The position numbers were made by a program, and so were the translations under genes. From Hydrogenophaga sp. NFH-34 (GTDB lineage Bacteria; Pseudomonadota; Gammaproteobacteria; Burkholderiales; Burkholderiaceae_C), in the NCBI RefSeq assembly GCF_021401345.1, contig NZ_JACBGE010000010.1, forward strand, positions 1 to 64,000: DNA of 64,000 nt, in the 5' to 3' direction. The notes under the pieces are model-generated. The model was not told where the DNA came from, made no database searches, and worked only from the letters and a program-made list of their open reading frames with translations. Of the stretch, positions 31,689-38,748 are shown piece by piece. How positions within the stretch are numbered: position 1 is the stretch's first letter; each line of letters opens with the position of its first letter.

Positions 31689-31813
31689 CGCATGATCCCC
31701 ACGCTTTTACGCCACATGATTTCGCCAGGACTCATATCGGGATGAGGCGGCACCCATGCACAGGCCGCGAGCAGCGCCAGAGCAGCGAGGATGAAAAGGG
31801 TTTTTCTGTTCAT
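31685..31813 (-). CDS. 42-residue phage lipoprotein
   Basis: This short gene encodes 42 residues that begin with a lipoprotein signal (MNRKTLFILAALALLAACAW), with the lipobox LAAC, followed by a short polar tail (VPPHPDMSPGEIMWRKSV). It lies 9 bases downstream of the replication gene and overlaps the next gene by four bases. Small entry-exclusion lipoproteins are known in phages and plasmids, so superinfection exclusion is a possible role; that is inference. Confidence 0.62.
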   Translation of the reverse strand: MNRKTLFILAALALLAACAWVPPHPDMSPGEIMWRKSVGIMR

Positions 31814-31822
31814 GGCTTTTTC

Positions 31823-32707
31823 TCAATGCAGGGTCGAATACGGCCCGCTATGGAATCGCGAAGGAAGTTCGCGAAGGCGACACAAGAGGAAACCCGATGG
31901 CACTTGCTGCACTCTGTAAGCTGGTTCGAGGACTTCCCCCGTTCTGAGCACCACAAAGCCACTCGATAACCGTTTAACGTCTCCCACGCCGTGGGAAGCC
32001 TTGACCCATTCGGGGAGATTGAGCCAGGAACGGATTGCCCGCCCCTCTTTGTTGAGTCCGCCGATTCCATATAGACGAAGTCCCTTCGGGAAACGGGTTT
32101 GTTCTCCGAGCTTGGAGAGATATTTCATGAGATAGCCAACACCCGCTTTTGCTTTTTGGGTGTTCGTCATGCCATGGGGCCACCACTTGGCACGCCGCCC
32201 CTTTGCGCGATCCCAATGCGGCATGCTGAAACCGCGAGGGAGCCAGCAGAGAAGGTGATAATGCACGGCGCCACGGCCCTGCAATTCGGCAACCCATGTG
32301 TATCGGCACGGGATACGGTTGTCCCTGCACCAATTCCGATACCCTTGGATTGCCTTGGAAATGTGGTCGGCCTGCCAGTCATCGACCCCGCGATAGGTCA
32401 GCGTGACAAACCAGCACACGGGCGGCCTATGGCCGCGATCCGCCATGGCATGCAAATGACCAGAGGCCCAAACACTGCGCTTGAGGCGCTTCACTCGCCG
32501 CTCTGCTACCGCAGACGGAGAGAGGTTCACAAACAAGTCAGGAAGACTTGTTTTAGATGAGACAAGCCCAGCGCCCTCCGACGCCACCGAGCCCGCGCTG
32601 CGCGCGTGCGCGGTGGCGCCTACGGCCGCTTTTTCCGCCGACATGGCAGCAAGCACATCAAGACGGGCTTGATGCGCCGACCAATCGTCATAGGCCTGAG
32701 GGGTCAC
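31823..32707 (-). CDS. HUH replication initiator (pII-like)
   Basis: This 294-residue protein starts rolling-circle replication of the phage. It carries VCWFVTLTYRG (motif 1), the HUH pair in GAVHYHLLCWLP (motif 2) and YLMKYLSK (motif 3, with the candidate catalytic Tyr residues), the pattern of the REP_ORF2/G2P-type initiators of inoviruses. I chose the GTG at 32707 because AGGGGGG precedes it and it overlaps the upstream stop (GTGA); a TTG further upstream is less likely. The N-terminal 60 residues are variable. Confidence 0.88.
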   Translation of the reverse strand: MTPQAYDDWSAHQARLDVLAAMSAEKAAVGATAHARSAGSVASEGAGLVSSKTSLPDLFVNLSPSAVAERRVKRLKRSVWASGHLHAMADRGHRPPVCWFVTLTYRGVDDWQADHISKAIQGYRNWCRDNRIPCRYTWVAELQGRGAVHYHLLCWLPRGFSMPHWDRAKGRRAKWWPHGMTNTQKAKAGVGYLMKYLSKLGEQTRFPKGLRLYGIGGLNKEGRAIRSWLNLPEWVKASHGVGDVKRLSSGFVVLRTGEVLEPAYRVQQVPSGFLLCRLRELPSRFHSGPYSTLH

Positions 32708-32868
32708 AATGCCCCCCTGGCAACGAACGGCCCATCGAAATGCACAGGCCCGACGTTCTGAAGCCAATGCTTGATGTAGCCATCAAAGGCACTGGCAGAC
32801 GTGAAGACACGACGCCATGGCCCCTTTCGCATAGGCGCGGTGAAGACGAACTGGTGATCGCGCTTCAT
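32704..32868 (-). CDS. Small phage protein, 54 aa, upstream of rep
   Basis: This 54-residue basic protein (KRDHQFVFTAPMRKGPWRRV) begins by overlapping the stop of the upstream gene (ATGA) and ends by overlapping the GTG of the replication gene. Both overlaps argue that it is real and coupled. It has several aromatic residues and no membrane segment; nucleic-acid binding is conceivable. I recognise no family. Confidence 0.6.
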   Translation of the reverse strand: MKRDHQFVFTAPMRKGPWRRVFTSASAFDGYIKHWLQNVGPVHFDGPFVARGAL

Positions 32869-33068
32869 CCGGCACCCCAGCCCGCCAGAGGTTGCCCACC
32901 GACGAAAAGCGTGCACTCGACTTCCAACCCCTGAGGCGTGGCGTTGAACGTCACGCTGCAGGTGTCGGCCATCTCGTTTTCAGCCAAAGCGAGGCGAGCC
33001 GCCGCCGCGATATGGCCGAGAAGTTGAATGCGCGTCAAAGACGGCATTTCAGGGACAGGGGCGAACAT
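32865..33068 (-). CDS. Small phage protein, 67 aa
   Basis: This 67-residue protein has GAGGGG 7 bases before its ATG (33068) and follows the single-stranded-DNA-binding gene by 10 bases. It has an alanine-rich helix (LLGHIAAAARLALAENEMAD) and a beta-rich end (CSVTFNATPQGLEVECTLFV). No known family. The open frame continues upstream but into the neighbouring gene, so the internal ATG is preferred. Confidence 0.6.
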   Translation of the reverse strand: MFAPVPEMPSLTRIQLLGHIAAAARLALAENEMADTCSVTFNATPQGLEVECTLFVGGQPLAGWGAG

Positions 33069-33078
33069 GGCGCACCCC

Positions 33079-33372
33079 TCAACCCTTGCGGACCGCGACG
33101 AGGCGCGGAGCCACCGACAGACCGCCGTTGTGATCCACGTACAGGGAAGAAGGGTGCAACTGGTACTCACCCGGCTGGTACAGCTGGAAATCGCCCGCTT
33201 CGTTGCGATCCAGGTTCAGTTCGATCTTTTCGGGAAACGGCATGGGGTTGCCGTCGCGCTCGAAGGTGTGAACCCAGCCGGTCTGGAAAGCCATGTGGTA
33301 CGGCTTGCCAGAGGTCTTACCCACCCCCTTCATTTCGCGGATGGCGGTAGACGTGATGGTGACTTTCAACAT
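33079..33372 (-). CDS. Phage single-stranded-DNA-binding protein (pV-like)
   Basis: This 97-residue protein resembles the helix-destabilising proteins of filamentous phages. Features are the beta-rich start MLKVTITSTAIREMKGVGK, then YHMAFQTGWVHTF, and the conserved end YQPGEYQLHPSSLYVDHNGG and PRLVAVRKG. These coat nascent plus strands and shift replication toward virion DNA. It is the first gene of the long minus-strand operon; the divergent region upstream (33373-33450) should contain its promoter. Confidence 0.85.
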   Translation of the reverse strand: MLKVTITSTAIREMKGVGKTSGKPYHMAFQTGWVHTFERDGNPMPFPEKIELNLDRNEAGDFQLYQPGEYQLHPSSLYVDHNGGLSVAPRLVAVRKG

Positions 33373-33450
33373 TGGTGGCTCCTACGAACAGGCGAAAAAA
33401 ATCCCCCGCCCCGCGCCTGTTCAAATGGCGAGACGAAGGAGGTTGAAAAA

Positions 33451-33738
33451 ATGTGGTTTGCAGACTTTGAACGGCTATGGGCCATTGCCATGAGCGGGAA
33501 CGCAAAGGCACTGGAAGCCGAACTAACGCGGATGCTGGTTTTTGCAGCCGCGATTGATGTCGTGGTGCTGATCGTTTCGCTTTGGGTGCTGTACCTGGTG
33601 ATCAAGGCAGCAGTACGCGACGGCATCAACGAATCGCGAATGGTCGAAAGGCCACGACTGCCCAGGCGGGACACCACGCCGCAGATCGAGGCAAGCACCC
33701 AACCTGCGGACTTGCCGCCGATGAAGGCCGAGAGGTAG
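33451..33738 (+). CDS. Phage membrane protein on opposite strand, 95 aa
   Basis: This 95-residue protein is transcribed away from the phage structural operon and has a textbook ribosome-binding site (AAGGAGG). A single membrane helix (MLVFAAAIDVVVLIVSLWVLYLVI) separates a short N-terminal part from a charged, Pro-rich C-terminal tail. With the HTH gene that follows it forms the rightward unit at the right end of the prophage. A role in lysogeny or superinfection immunity is possible from position only. Confidence 0.68.
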   Translation: MWFADFERLWAIAMSGNAKALEAELTRMLVFAAAIDVVVLIVSLWVLYLVIKAAVRDGINESRMVERPRLPRRDTTPQIEASTQPADLPPMKAER

Positions 33739-33761
33739 CGGGCAGGGTTCAAGGCGGCTCC

Positions 33762-33848
33762 GTTGTCATGTTGGCAACGGTCCGGACCATATCAGAGCGT
33801 AGTCACCTTGACAACATTTTCGGCATTACCATTGCCAACTTGTCAACA
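33762..33848. promoter_or_regulatory. Candidate operators before phage regulator
   Basis: The 130-base gap upstream of the HTH gene holds related boxes: GTTGTCA at 33762, the near-palindrome GTTGGCAAC at 33770-33778, TTGACAACA at 33808 and TTGTCAACA at 33840. They share a TTGwCAACA-like core in direct and inverted form. This suggests repressor binding sites for the following gene's product. A good -10 element is not obvious. Confidence 0.45.
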
Positions 33849-33868
33849 TCAAGCAACAGGAACGCACC

Positions 33869-34198
33869 ATGAAATCCACCATGGACCTACTCGACCAAGC
33901 CCTAAAGGTGAAGACTCCCCCAGAGTGGGCGCGATCCCTTGGACTGGAAAGAACCGCGCTCCACAACGCCAAGCGACGAGAACATCTAAGCCCCGCCGTT
34001 GCCTACGCGCTGGCCGAGGAACTAGGCGAGGACGCCCAACAATGGGCGCTTGTGGCAGCGGTCGAATCGGAAAAGGAAAGCGCATGCCGCCAGCGCATGG
34101 CACGCCGTATTTTGGGTGGGGCAACAACTGCGGCAATGGCAGTTTTGGCGGTTAGCTCTGCCCTGCTAACGGCATACTCCCCCTTGTATATTATGTAA
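33869..34198 (+). CDS. Phage HTH protein with membrane anchor (DUF3693-like)
   Basis: This 109-residue protein has an N-terminal helix-turn-helix (TPPEWARSLGLERTALHNAK then LSPAVAYALAEELGEDA) and a C-terminal membrane helix (TTAAMAVLAVSSALLTAYSP). The pattern matches DUF3693-type phage proteins. Its last codons, TTG TAT ATT ATG TAA, lie inside the right dif-like site, so recombination there sets the protein's end. It probably regulates the prophage. The start at 33869 is the only ATG that gives the full HTH. Confidence 0.75.
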   Translation: MKSTMDLLDQALKVKTPPEWARSLGLERTALHNAKRREHLSPAVAYALAEELGEDAQQWALVAAVESEKESACRQRMARRILGGATTAAMAVLAVSSALLTAYSPLYIM

Positions 34199-34201
34199 AG
34201 T
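34174..34201 (+). other. dif: dif-like XerCD site, right (attR)
   Basis: The site has TGTATA at 34185-34190, the XerD-type arm TTATGTAAAGT (34191-34201; three of 11 differences from the enterobacterial arm) and the divergent XerC-type arm ATACTCCCCCT. From the central hexamer on, 21 of 24 bases match the left site at 27260-27287 in the same orientation. If exchange occurred at the XerC side, the reconstructed host site would combine the left XerC arm with this XerD arm. Confidence 0.8.
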
Positions 34202-34368
34202 ATCAAAAGCGGAATCACCAACAGCCAGGCGCAGAACTTGCTGTGAACCCTCTCAGTGGTACGGGCAAACACCAGCCCGACTGGACCGGGAATTGGACTG
34301 CCCAGACCTACAATCAAACTCCTTGGCAGGAGTCCAATCCTGTCTCATCTTTTTCATCGAGGAACTTC
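34202..34368. other. Upstream region of amino-acid transporter operon
   Basis: This is a gene-free stretch of 167 bases between the prophage and the first chromosomal operon. A small hairpin (ACTCCT/AGGAGT) lies at 34318-34333. I see no clear promoter hexamers, though the operon promoter should be here. Insertion of the prophage may have changed it. Confidence 0.4.
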
Positions 34369-35208
34369 ATGAAGCATCTGATTCTGACCGCGGGCCTGAT
34401 CGGTACCGTTGCGCTGGTGGGTTGTGGCAAGAAGGAAGAACCGGCGCCGGCCCCTGCCGCCGAACCGGCTGCCGCTGCGGCGCCCGCGGCACCGGCCGAG
34501 CTGCCTGAGCTGAAGGTAGCGATCGATCCGACCTACGAGCCCTTCACATTCAAGACCGCCGATGGCAAGCCGACCGGCTTTGATGTGGACATCGCCGAAG
34601 CGCTGTGCAACGAGATCAAGCGCAAATGCGTCTATGTCGAACAGGTCTGGGACAGCATGATCCCGGGTCTGCAGGCCAAGAAGTACGACGCAATCATCAG
34701 CTCGATGACGATCAACGAAGAGCGCAAGCAGGTCGTGGACTTCACCGACCGCTACTACAAGACGCCCAGCCGCATCGTGACCAAGGCTGACACCAACTTC
34801 ACCGACCTGGCATCGCTCAAGGGCAAGAAGATTGGCGTGCTCAAGGGCTCCACCCAGGAAAAGTACGCCATGGCCGAACTCAAGCCGGCCGGCGCCACGG
34901 TGACGCCGTACGCCGCGCAGGATCAGGTGTACCTGGACATCAAGTCCGGCCGCCTGGACGGCACCGTGGCCGACGCGGTGGAAGTGACCGCTGGTTTCCT
35001 GAGCAAGCCCGAGGGCCAGGGCTATGCCTTCGTCGGCCCCGAAATCAGCGACGCCAAGTACATCGGTGATGGCGTGGGCGTGGCGCTGCGCAAGGAAGAC
35101 ACCGCACTCAAGGACGAGTTGAACGCCGCCATCAAGGCCATCCGCGCCAATGGCGTCTACGACACCGTGGCCAAGAAGTACTTCACCTTCGACGTGTACG
35201 GCCAGTAA
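34369..35208 (+). CDS. Basic/polar amino-acid ABC transporter, binding lipoprotein
   Basis: This 279-residue binding protein captures an amino acid in the periplasm for the permease genes that follow. The signal ends in a lipobox (LVGC), then an Ala/Pro/Glu-rich linker and a family 3 solute-binding domain: LKVAIDPTYEPFTFKTADGK at its start, GFDVDIAEALCNEIK, DFTDRYYKTPSRIV and GKKIGVLKGSTQEKYA. Lysine/arginine/ornithine or histidine is the likely ligand class (ArtJ/HisJ/ArgT-like). The ATG at 34369 follows GAGGA; the frame upstream runs from the prophage border. Confidence 0.9.
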   Translation: MKHLILTAGLIGTVALVGCGKKEEPAPAPAAEPAAAAAPAAPAELPELKVAIDPTYEPFTFKTADGKPTGFDVDIAEALCNEIKRKCVYVEQVWDSMIPGLQAKKYDAIISSMTINEERKQVVDFTDRYYKTPSRIVTKADTNFTDLASLKGKKIGVLKGSTQEKYAMAELKPAGATVTPYAAQDQVYLDIKSGRLDGTVADAVEVTAGFLSKPEGQGYAFVGPEISDAKYIGDGVGVALRKEDTALKDELNAAIKAIRANGVYDTVAKKYFTFDVYGQ

Positions 35209-35220
35209 GGCGTCTGCGGT

Positions 35221-35907
35221 TTGTCCGGTTACTACGCATCGATCCTGCAGGGCGCCCTCCTCACGGTGGGCGTCTCGCTGGCAGCCCTGGCGGTCTCCAT
35301 CGTGCTGGGGTTGCTGGGCGCTGCAGCCAAACTGTCCGGACGGCCGCCGCTGGTGGCCCTGGCCACCGTCTACACCACGCTGATCCGGGGTATTCCCGAA
35401 CTCGTGCTGATGCTGCTGATCTTCTACGGCGGCACCATCGGCCTGAACCACCTGCTGACTCTGATGGGCAGCAAGGCCTCGGTGGACATCAACCCCTTTG
35501 TGGCGGGGGTGCTCACCATCGGCTTCATCTATGGCGCCTACATGACCGAAACGTTCCGCGGCGCCATCCTCTCGATTCCCAAAGGCCAGGCCGAAGCGGC
35601 ATGGGCCTTCGGCATGGGCTCCCTGCGCACCTTCCTGCGCATCACGCTGCCCCAGATGGTGCGCTACGCCCTGCCCGGCTTCACCAACAACTGGCTGGTG
35701 CTGATCAAGGCCACGGCGCTGGTGAGCCTGATCGGGCTGCAGGACATGACCTATCTGGCCCTGCAGGCGGGTGCCGCGACGCGCGAACCGTTCAACTTCC
35801 ACCTGTTCACGGCCGCGCTGTTCCTGCTCTACACCTCGCTGTCGCTGTGGGCGCTGCGGGCCCTGAACCGCCGCTACAGCCTCGGCGTCAAGCGCGGGCA
35901 GGTCTGA
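35221..35907 (+). CDS. Amino-acid ABC transporter permease (ArtQ/HisQ-like)
   Basis: This 228-residue inner-membrane permease has five membrane helices and the conserved cytoplasmic loop that contacts the ATPase (EAAWAFGMGSLRTFLRITLP). It starts with TTG at 35221, 12 bases after the binding-protein gene, with a weak AAGG upstream. It pairs with the next permease gene as a heterodimer. Substrate is set by the binding protein. Confidence 0.9.
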   Translation: MSGYYASILQGALLTVGVSLAALAVSIVLGLLGAAAKLSGRPPLVALATVYTTLIRGIPELVLMLLIFYGGTIGLNHLLTLMGSKASVDINPFVAGVLTIGFIYGAYMTETFRGAILSIPKGQAEAAWAFGMGSLRTFLRITLPQMVRYALPGFTNNWLVLIKATALVSLIGLQDMTYLALQAGAATREPFNFHLFTAALFLLYTSLSLWALRALNRRYSLGVKRGQV

Positions 35908-35910
35908 TCC

Positions 35911-36624
35911 ATGCGCTGGGACATCATTTTCCAACCGGCCAACCTGGCCCTGTACGGTGACGGTCTGATCACCACGCTCAGCCTGCTGGGCGCTTCGCTG
36001 GTGGTTGGCGCTGTGCTGGCCCTGCTGTGCGCGCTGGCGCTGACCAGTTCCATCGCGCCTTTGCGCTGGGTGGCCGGTGCCTACACCTTCGTCATCCGCG
36101 GCACGCCGCTGCTGATCCAGCTCTACCTGATCTATTACGGCCTGGGACAGTTCGAATGGCTGCAGGCGCGCTGGAACGAGGTCTGGCCCTGGATCTATTT
36201 CAAGGACGCCTTCTTCTGCGCCCTGCTCGCCTTCAGCCTGAACACCGCCGGCTACACCGCCGAGATGCTGGCCGGCGCGATCCGGGAGACCAGCGCGGGC
36301 GAAATCGAAGCCGCCCAGGCCATGGGCATGACCCGCGGCCAGGCCATGCGACGCATCGTGCTGCCCAGCGCCCTGCGCCGCACCCTGCCTGCCTACAGCA
36401 ACGAGGTGGTCATGATGCTGCACGCGACCAGCCTGGCCAGCGCCGTGCCGGCCATGCTCGACGTCACGTCGGCCGCCAGCCGCATCTATTCCACCTTCTA
36501 CCTGCCGTTCGAGGCCTACCTGTTCGCGGCCGGCATCTACCTGCTGATCACGTTCTCGCTCGTGGGCCTGTTCCGGCTGGCGGAGCGGCGCTTCCTCGCC
36601 CATCTGGCGCCGCGCACCCACTGA
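35911..36624 (+). CDS. Amino-acid ABC transporter permease (ArtM/HisM-like)
   Basis: This 237-residue inner-membrane permease is the second of the pair. It has the EIEAAQAMGMTRGQAMRRIV coupling loop and the N-terminal pattern of HisM/ArtM proteins (GLITTLSLLGASLVVGAVLA). It begins three bases after the first permease and is followed eight bases later by a hydrolase gene, so the transporter and hydrolase are one transcription unit. Confidence 0.9.
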   Translation: MRWDIIFQPANLALYGDGLITTLSLLGASLVVGAVLALLCALALTSSIAPLRWVAGAYTFVIRGTPLLIQLYLIYYGLGQFEWLQARWNEVWPWIYFKDAFFCALLAFSLNTAGYTAEMLAGAIRETSAGEIEAAQAMGMTRGQAMRRIVLPSALRRTLPAYSNEVVMMLHATSLASAVPAMLDVTSAASRIYSTFYLPFEAYLFAAGIYLLITFSLVGLFRLAERRFLAHLAPRTH

Positions 36625-36631
36625 GACCCGC

Positions 36632-37780
36632 ATGCAGCGTACCGAACACCCCCTGCTCAGTCCCAGTCTGGGCGTGCAGAAAACCCTGGTGAGCTTCGGC
36701 TACGGGCCCGAGGGCGCGTCGCCCAAGGTCTACATCCAGGCCAGCCTGCATGCGGAAGAGCTGCCGGGCATGCTGGTTGCCCACCACCTGCGCGCGCTGC
36801 TCGACCAGGCCGAAGCCGACGGACGCCTTCAGGGCCGCGTGGTTCTGGTGCCCGCCGCCAACCCGATCGGGCTGGCCCAGCGCCTGGACCACCATGCGCA
36901 GGGCCGCTTCGAGTTCGAATCGTCCGAAAACTTCAACCGCGGCTACCCCGATCTGGCCGAAGCCGTGTGGCCCGCGATCCAGGACCGGCTGGGAGCCGAT
37001 GCGTCAGCCAATGTGCGCGCGGTGCGTGAAGCGGTCGGGCATTGGCTGAAAGCCTGGCAGGCACCGACCGAACTGCAAAGCCTGCGGCGGCAGTTGCTGC
37101 TGCTCTCGCACGATGCCGACGTGGTGCTGGACCTGCATTGCGACGCCGAAGCGGTCATGCACCTCTACAGCGAAGCTGCCTGCTGGCCTCCCCTGGCCCC
37201 CCTGGCCGCCTGGCTCGGTTGCCAGGCCGTGCTGCTGGCCCGCGAGTCGGGCGGTGGTCCGTTCGATGAACGCCTGTCCGGTCTGTGGTGGCGCCTGGCC
37301 GAACGCCTGGCCGAGGCCCCAAACCCCGCTCCCCTGCCCCAGGGCTGCGCCAGCGCCACGGTCGAATTGCGGGGCGAAGCCGAGGTGCGGCACGACCTGG
37401 CCGCGCAAGACGCCTTGGCCATCGCCCATTACCTGACCCACCTGGGCGTGCTCCGGGCCCCCACGGGGCAAACATCCGCCGAACCGCCGCCGTTGCCCTG
37501 CGAGCCCACGCCACTGGCCGGCTCGCAGACCCTGCGTGCGCCCCTGCCCGGCCTGCTGGTGCCAACCGTTCGCCCCGGCACGCGTGTGACGACCGGTGAC
37601 GTGGTGGCCGAGGTGATCGACCCCACCGCGCCCGGCGCCTCGCGCGTGCACCCGGTCAAGGCGGGCGTCGACGGTGTGCTCTACGCGGCCGTCAAAGACC
37701 GCTATGTGGTCGCCGGCGGTGAAATCGGCAAGATCGCCGGCGCCACCCCTTTCCGTACCGGCGATCTGCTGGGATTCTGA
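36632..37780 (+). CDS. AstE/AspA-like metallo-hydrolase
   Basis: This 382-residue enzyme belongs to the succinylglutamate desuccinylase/aspartoacylase family of zinc carboxypeptidase-like hydrolases. The zinc-binding pattern is visible as QASLHAEELPGM near residue 36 and LDLHCD near 170, with the family's VVLVPAANPIGLAQR and ENFNRGYPDL. It lies inside the amino-acid transporter cluster, before the ATPase gene. It probably releases or deacylates a nitrogen compound imported by that transporter. The exact substrate is unknown. Confidence 0.83.
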   Translation: MQRTEHPLLSPSLGVQKTLVSFGYGPEGASPKVYIQASLHAEELPGMLVAHHLRALLDQAEADGRLQGRVVLVPAANPIGLAQRLDHHAQGRFEFESSENFNRGYPDLAEAVWPAIQDRLGADASANVRAVREAVGHWLKAWQAPTELQSLRRQLLLLSHDADVVLDLHCDAEAVMHLYSEAACWPPLAPLAAWLGCQAVLLARESGGGPFDERLSGLWWRLAERLAEAPNPAPLPQGCASATVELRGEAEVRHDLAAQDALAIAHYLTHLGVLRAPTGQTSAEPPPLPCEPTPLAGSQTLRAPLPGLLVPTVRPGTRVTTGDVVAEVIDPTAPGASRVHPVKAGVDGVLYAAVKDRYVVAGGEIGKIAGATPFRTGDLLGF

Positions 37781-37804
37781 ACCTCTGCCCGAGCCTCCGT
37801 GCCC

Positions 37805-38620
37805 ATGAACGACGCCGCCCCCACCGACAACGCCTCCGCCAACGGCGGTCCGTCTGCCGTGCTGCTCGACGTACAGGACATCCACAAGCGCTTCGGTCCC
37901 AACGAAGTGCTCAAAGGCGTGTCGCTGCAGGCGCGCGCTGGCGACGTGATCAGCCTGATCGGCAGCTCCGGCTCGGGCAAGAGCACGCTGCTGCGCTGCA
38001 TCAACCTGCTCGAAAAACCCAACAGCGGCCGCATCGCGCTGTCGGGCGAGGAGCTGCAGCTCAAGCCGGACCGCCATGGTGAACTGCAGGCGGTGCATGC
38101 CGCCCAGTTGCAGCGCCTGCGCACGCGCCTGGCCATGGTGTTCCAGCACTTCAACCTGTGGGCCCACATGACGGTGCTGCAGAACATCATCGAAGCGCCC
38201 GTGCACGTGTTGGGCGTGCCCAAGGACCAGGCCGTGGCCACGGCGCGCAAATACCTGGAGCGCGTGGGCCTGCGCGGTGTGGAAGACCGCTATCCGGCCC
38301 ACATGAGCGGCGGCCAGCAGCAGCGCGTGGCCATTGCGCGTGCGCTGGCGGTGGAGCCGGCGGTGATGCTGTTCGACGAACCCACCAGCGCGCTCGACCC
38401 GGAGCTGGTGGGCGAAGTGCTGCGCGTGATGAAGCTGCTGGCCGAAGAAGGCCGCACCATGCTGGTGGTGACCCATGAAATGGGCTTCGCGCGGGAGGTG
38501 TCCAACCACGTGATCTTCCTGCACCAGGGGCGCATCGAAGAACAGGGGCAGCCACGCGAAGTGCTGGCGCGCCCACGCAGCGAGCGGCTGGCCCAGTTCC
38601 TCTCCGGCAACCTCAAGTGA
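37805..38620 (+). CDS. Amino-acid ABC transporter ATPase (HisP/ArtP-like)
   Basis: This 271-residue ATPase powers the transporter encoded just upstream. The Walker A motif is GSSGSGKST, the signature [15 protein letters not shown] and Walker [15 protein letters not shown]. The [20 protein letters not shown] segment is typical of polar amino-acid ATPases. I prefer the ATG at 37805 to the GTG two codons earlier. The ATPase is separated from the permeases by the AstE-like gene, an order that also occurs in related bacteria. Confidence 0.92.
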   Translation: MNDAAPTDNASANGGPSAVLLDVQDIHKRFGPNEVLKGVSLQARAGDVISLIGSSGSGKSTLLRCINLLEKPNSGRIALSGEELQLKPDRHGELQAVHAAQLQRLRTRLAMVFQHFNLWAHMTVLQNIIEAPVHVLGVPKDQAVATARKYLERVGLRGVEDRYPAHMSGGQQQRVAIARALAVEPAVMLFDEPTSALDPELVGEVLRVMKLLAEEGRTMLVVTHEMGFAREVSNHVIFLHQGRIEEQGQPREVLARPRSERLAQFLSGNLK

Positions 38621-38748
38621 GCCGCGCCTAAGCACCGAACTGGCGGGTTTGGCGGCCGTTGTTGCGGCGCTTCGCGCCCCGGCTTTTCGTCGACCATTGC
38701 CGCGTGGCCCCGCGTTGTGGGGAACCGTTCGACGAAAGGAACCGCCTC

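Larger units (their letters stand above)
27260..34201. mobile_element. Inovirus (filamentous phage) prophage at dif
   Basis: About 6.9 kb between two directly repeated dif-like sites encode a full filamentous-phage set: single-stranded-DNA-binding protein, HUH replication initiator, major coat, TspB/pIII-like adsorption protein, DUF2523/pVI-like protein, Zot/pI assembly ATPase and small membrane proteins, mostly on the minus strand. Regulators are on the plus strand at both ends. There is no integrase and no pIV-like secretin, so it would use host XerCD for integration and a host secretin for export. The frames look intact, so the prophage may be functional. Confidence 0.88.

Noticed and set aside
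34354-36633. A 759-codon minus-strand frame across the transporter genes
   Set aside because: Gln/Gly/Arg-rich composition, no family pattern, and it lies opposite three clear transporter genes.
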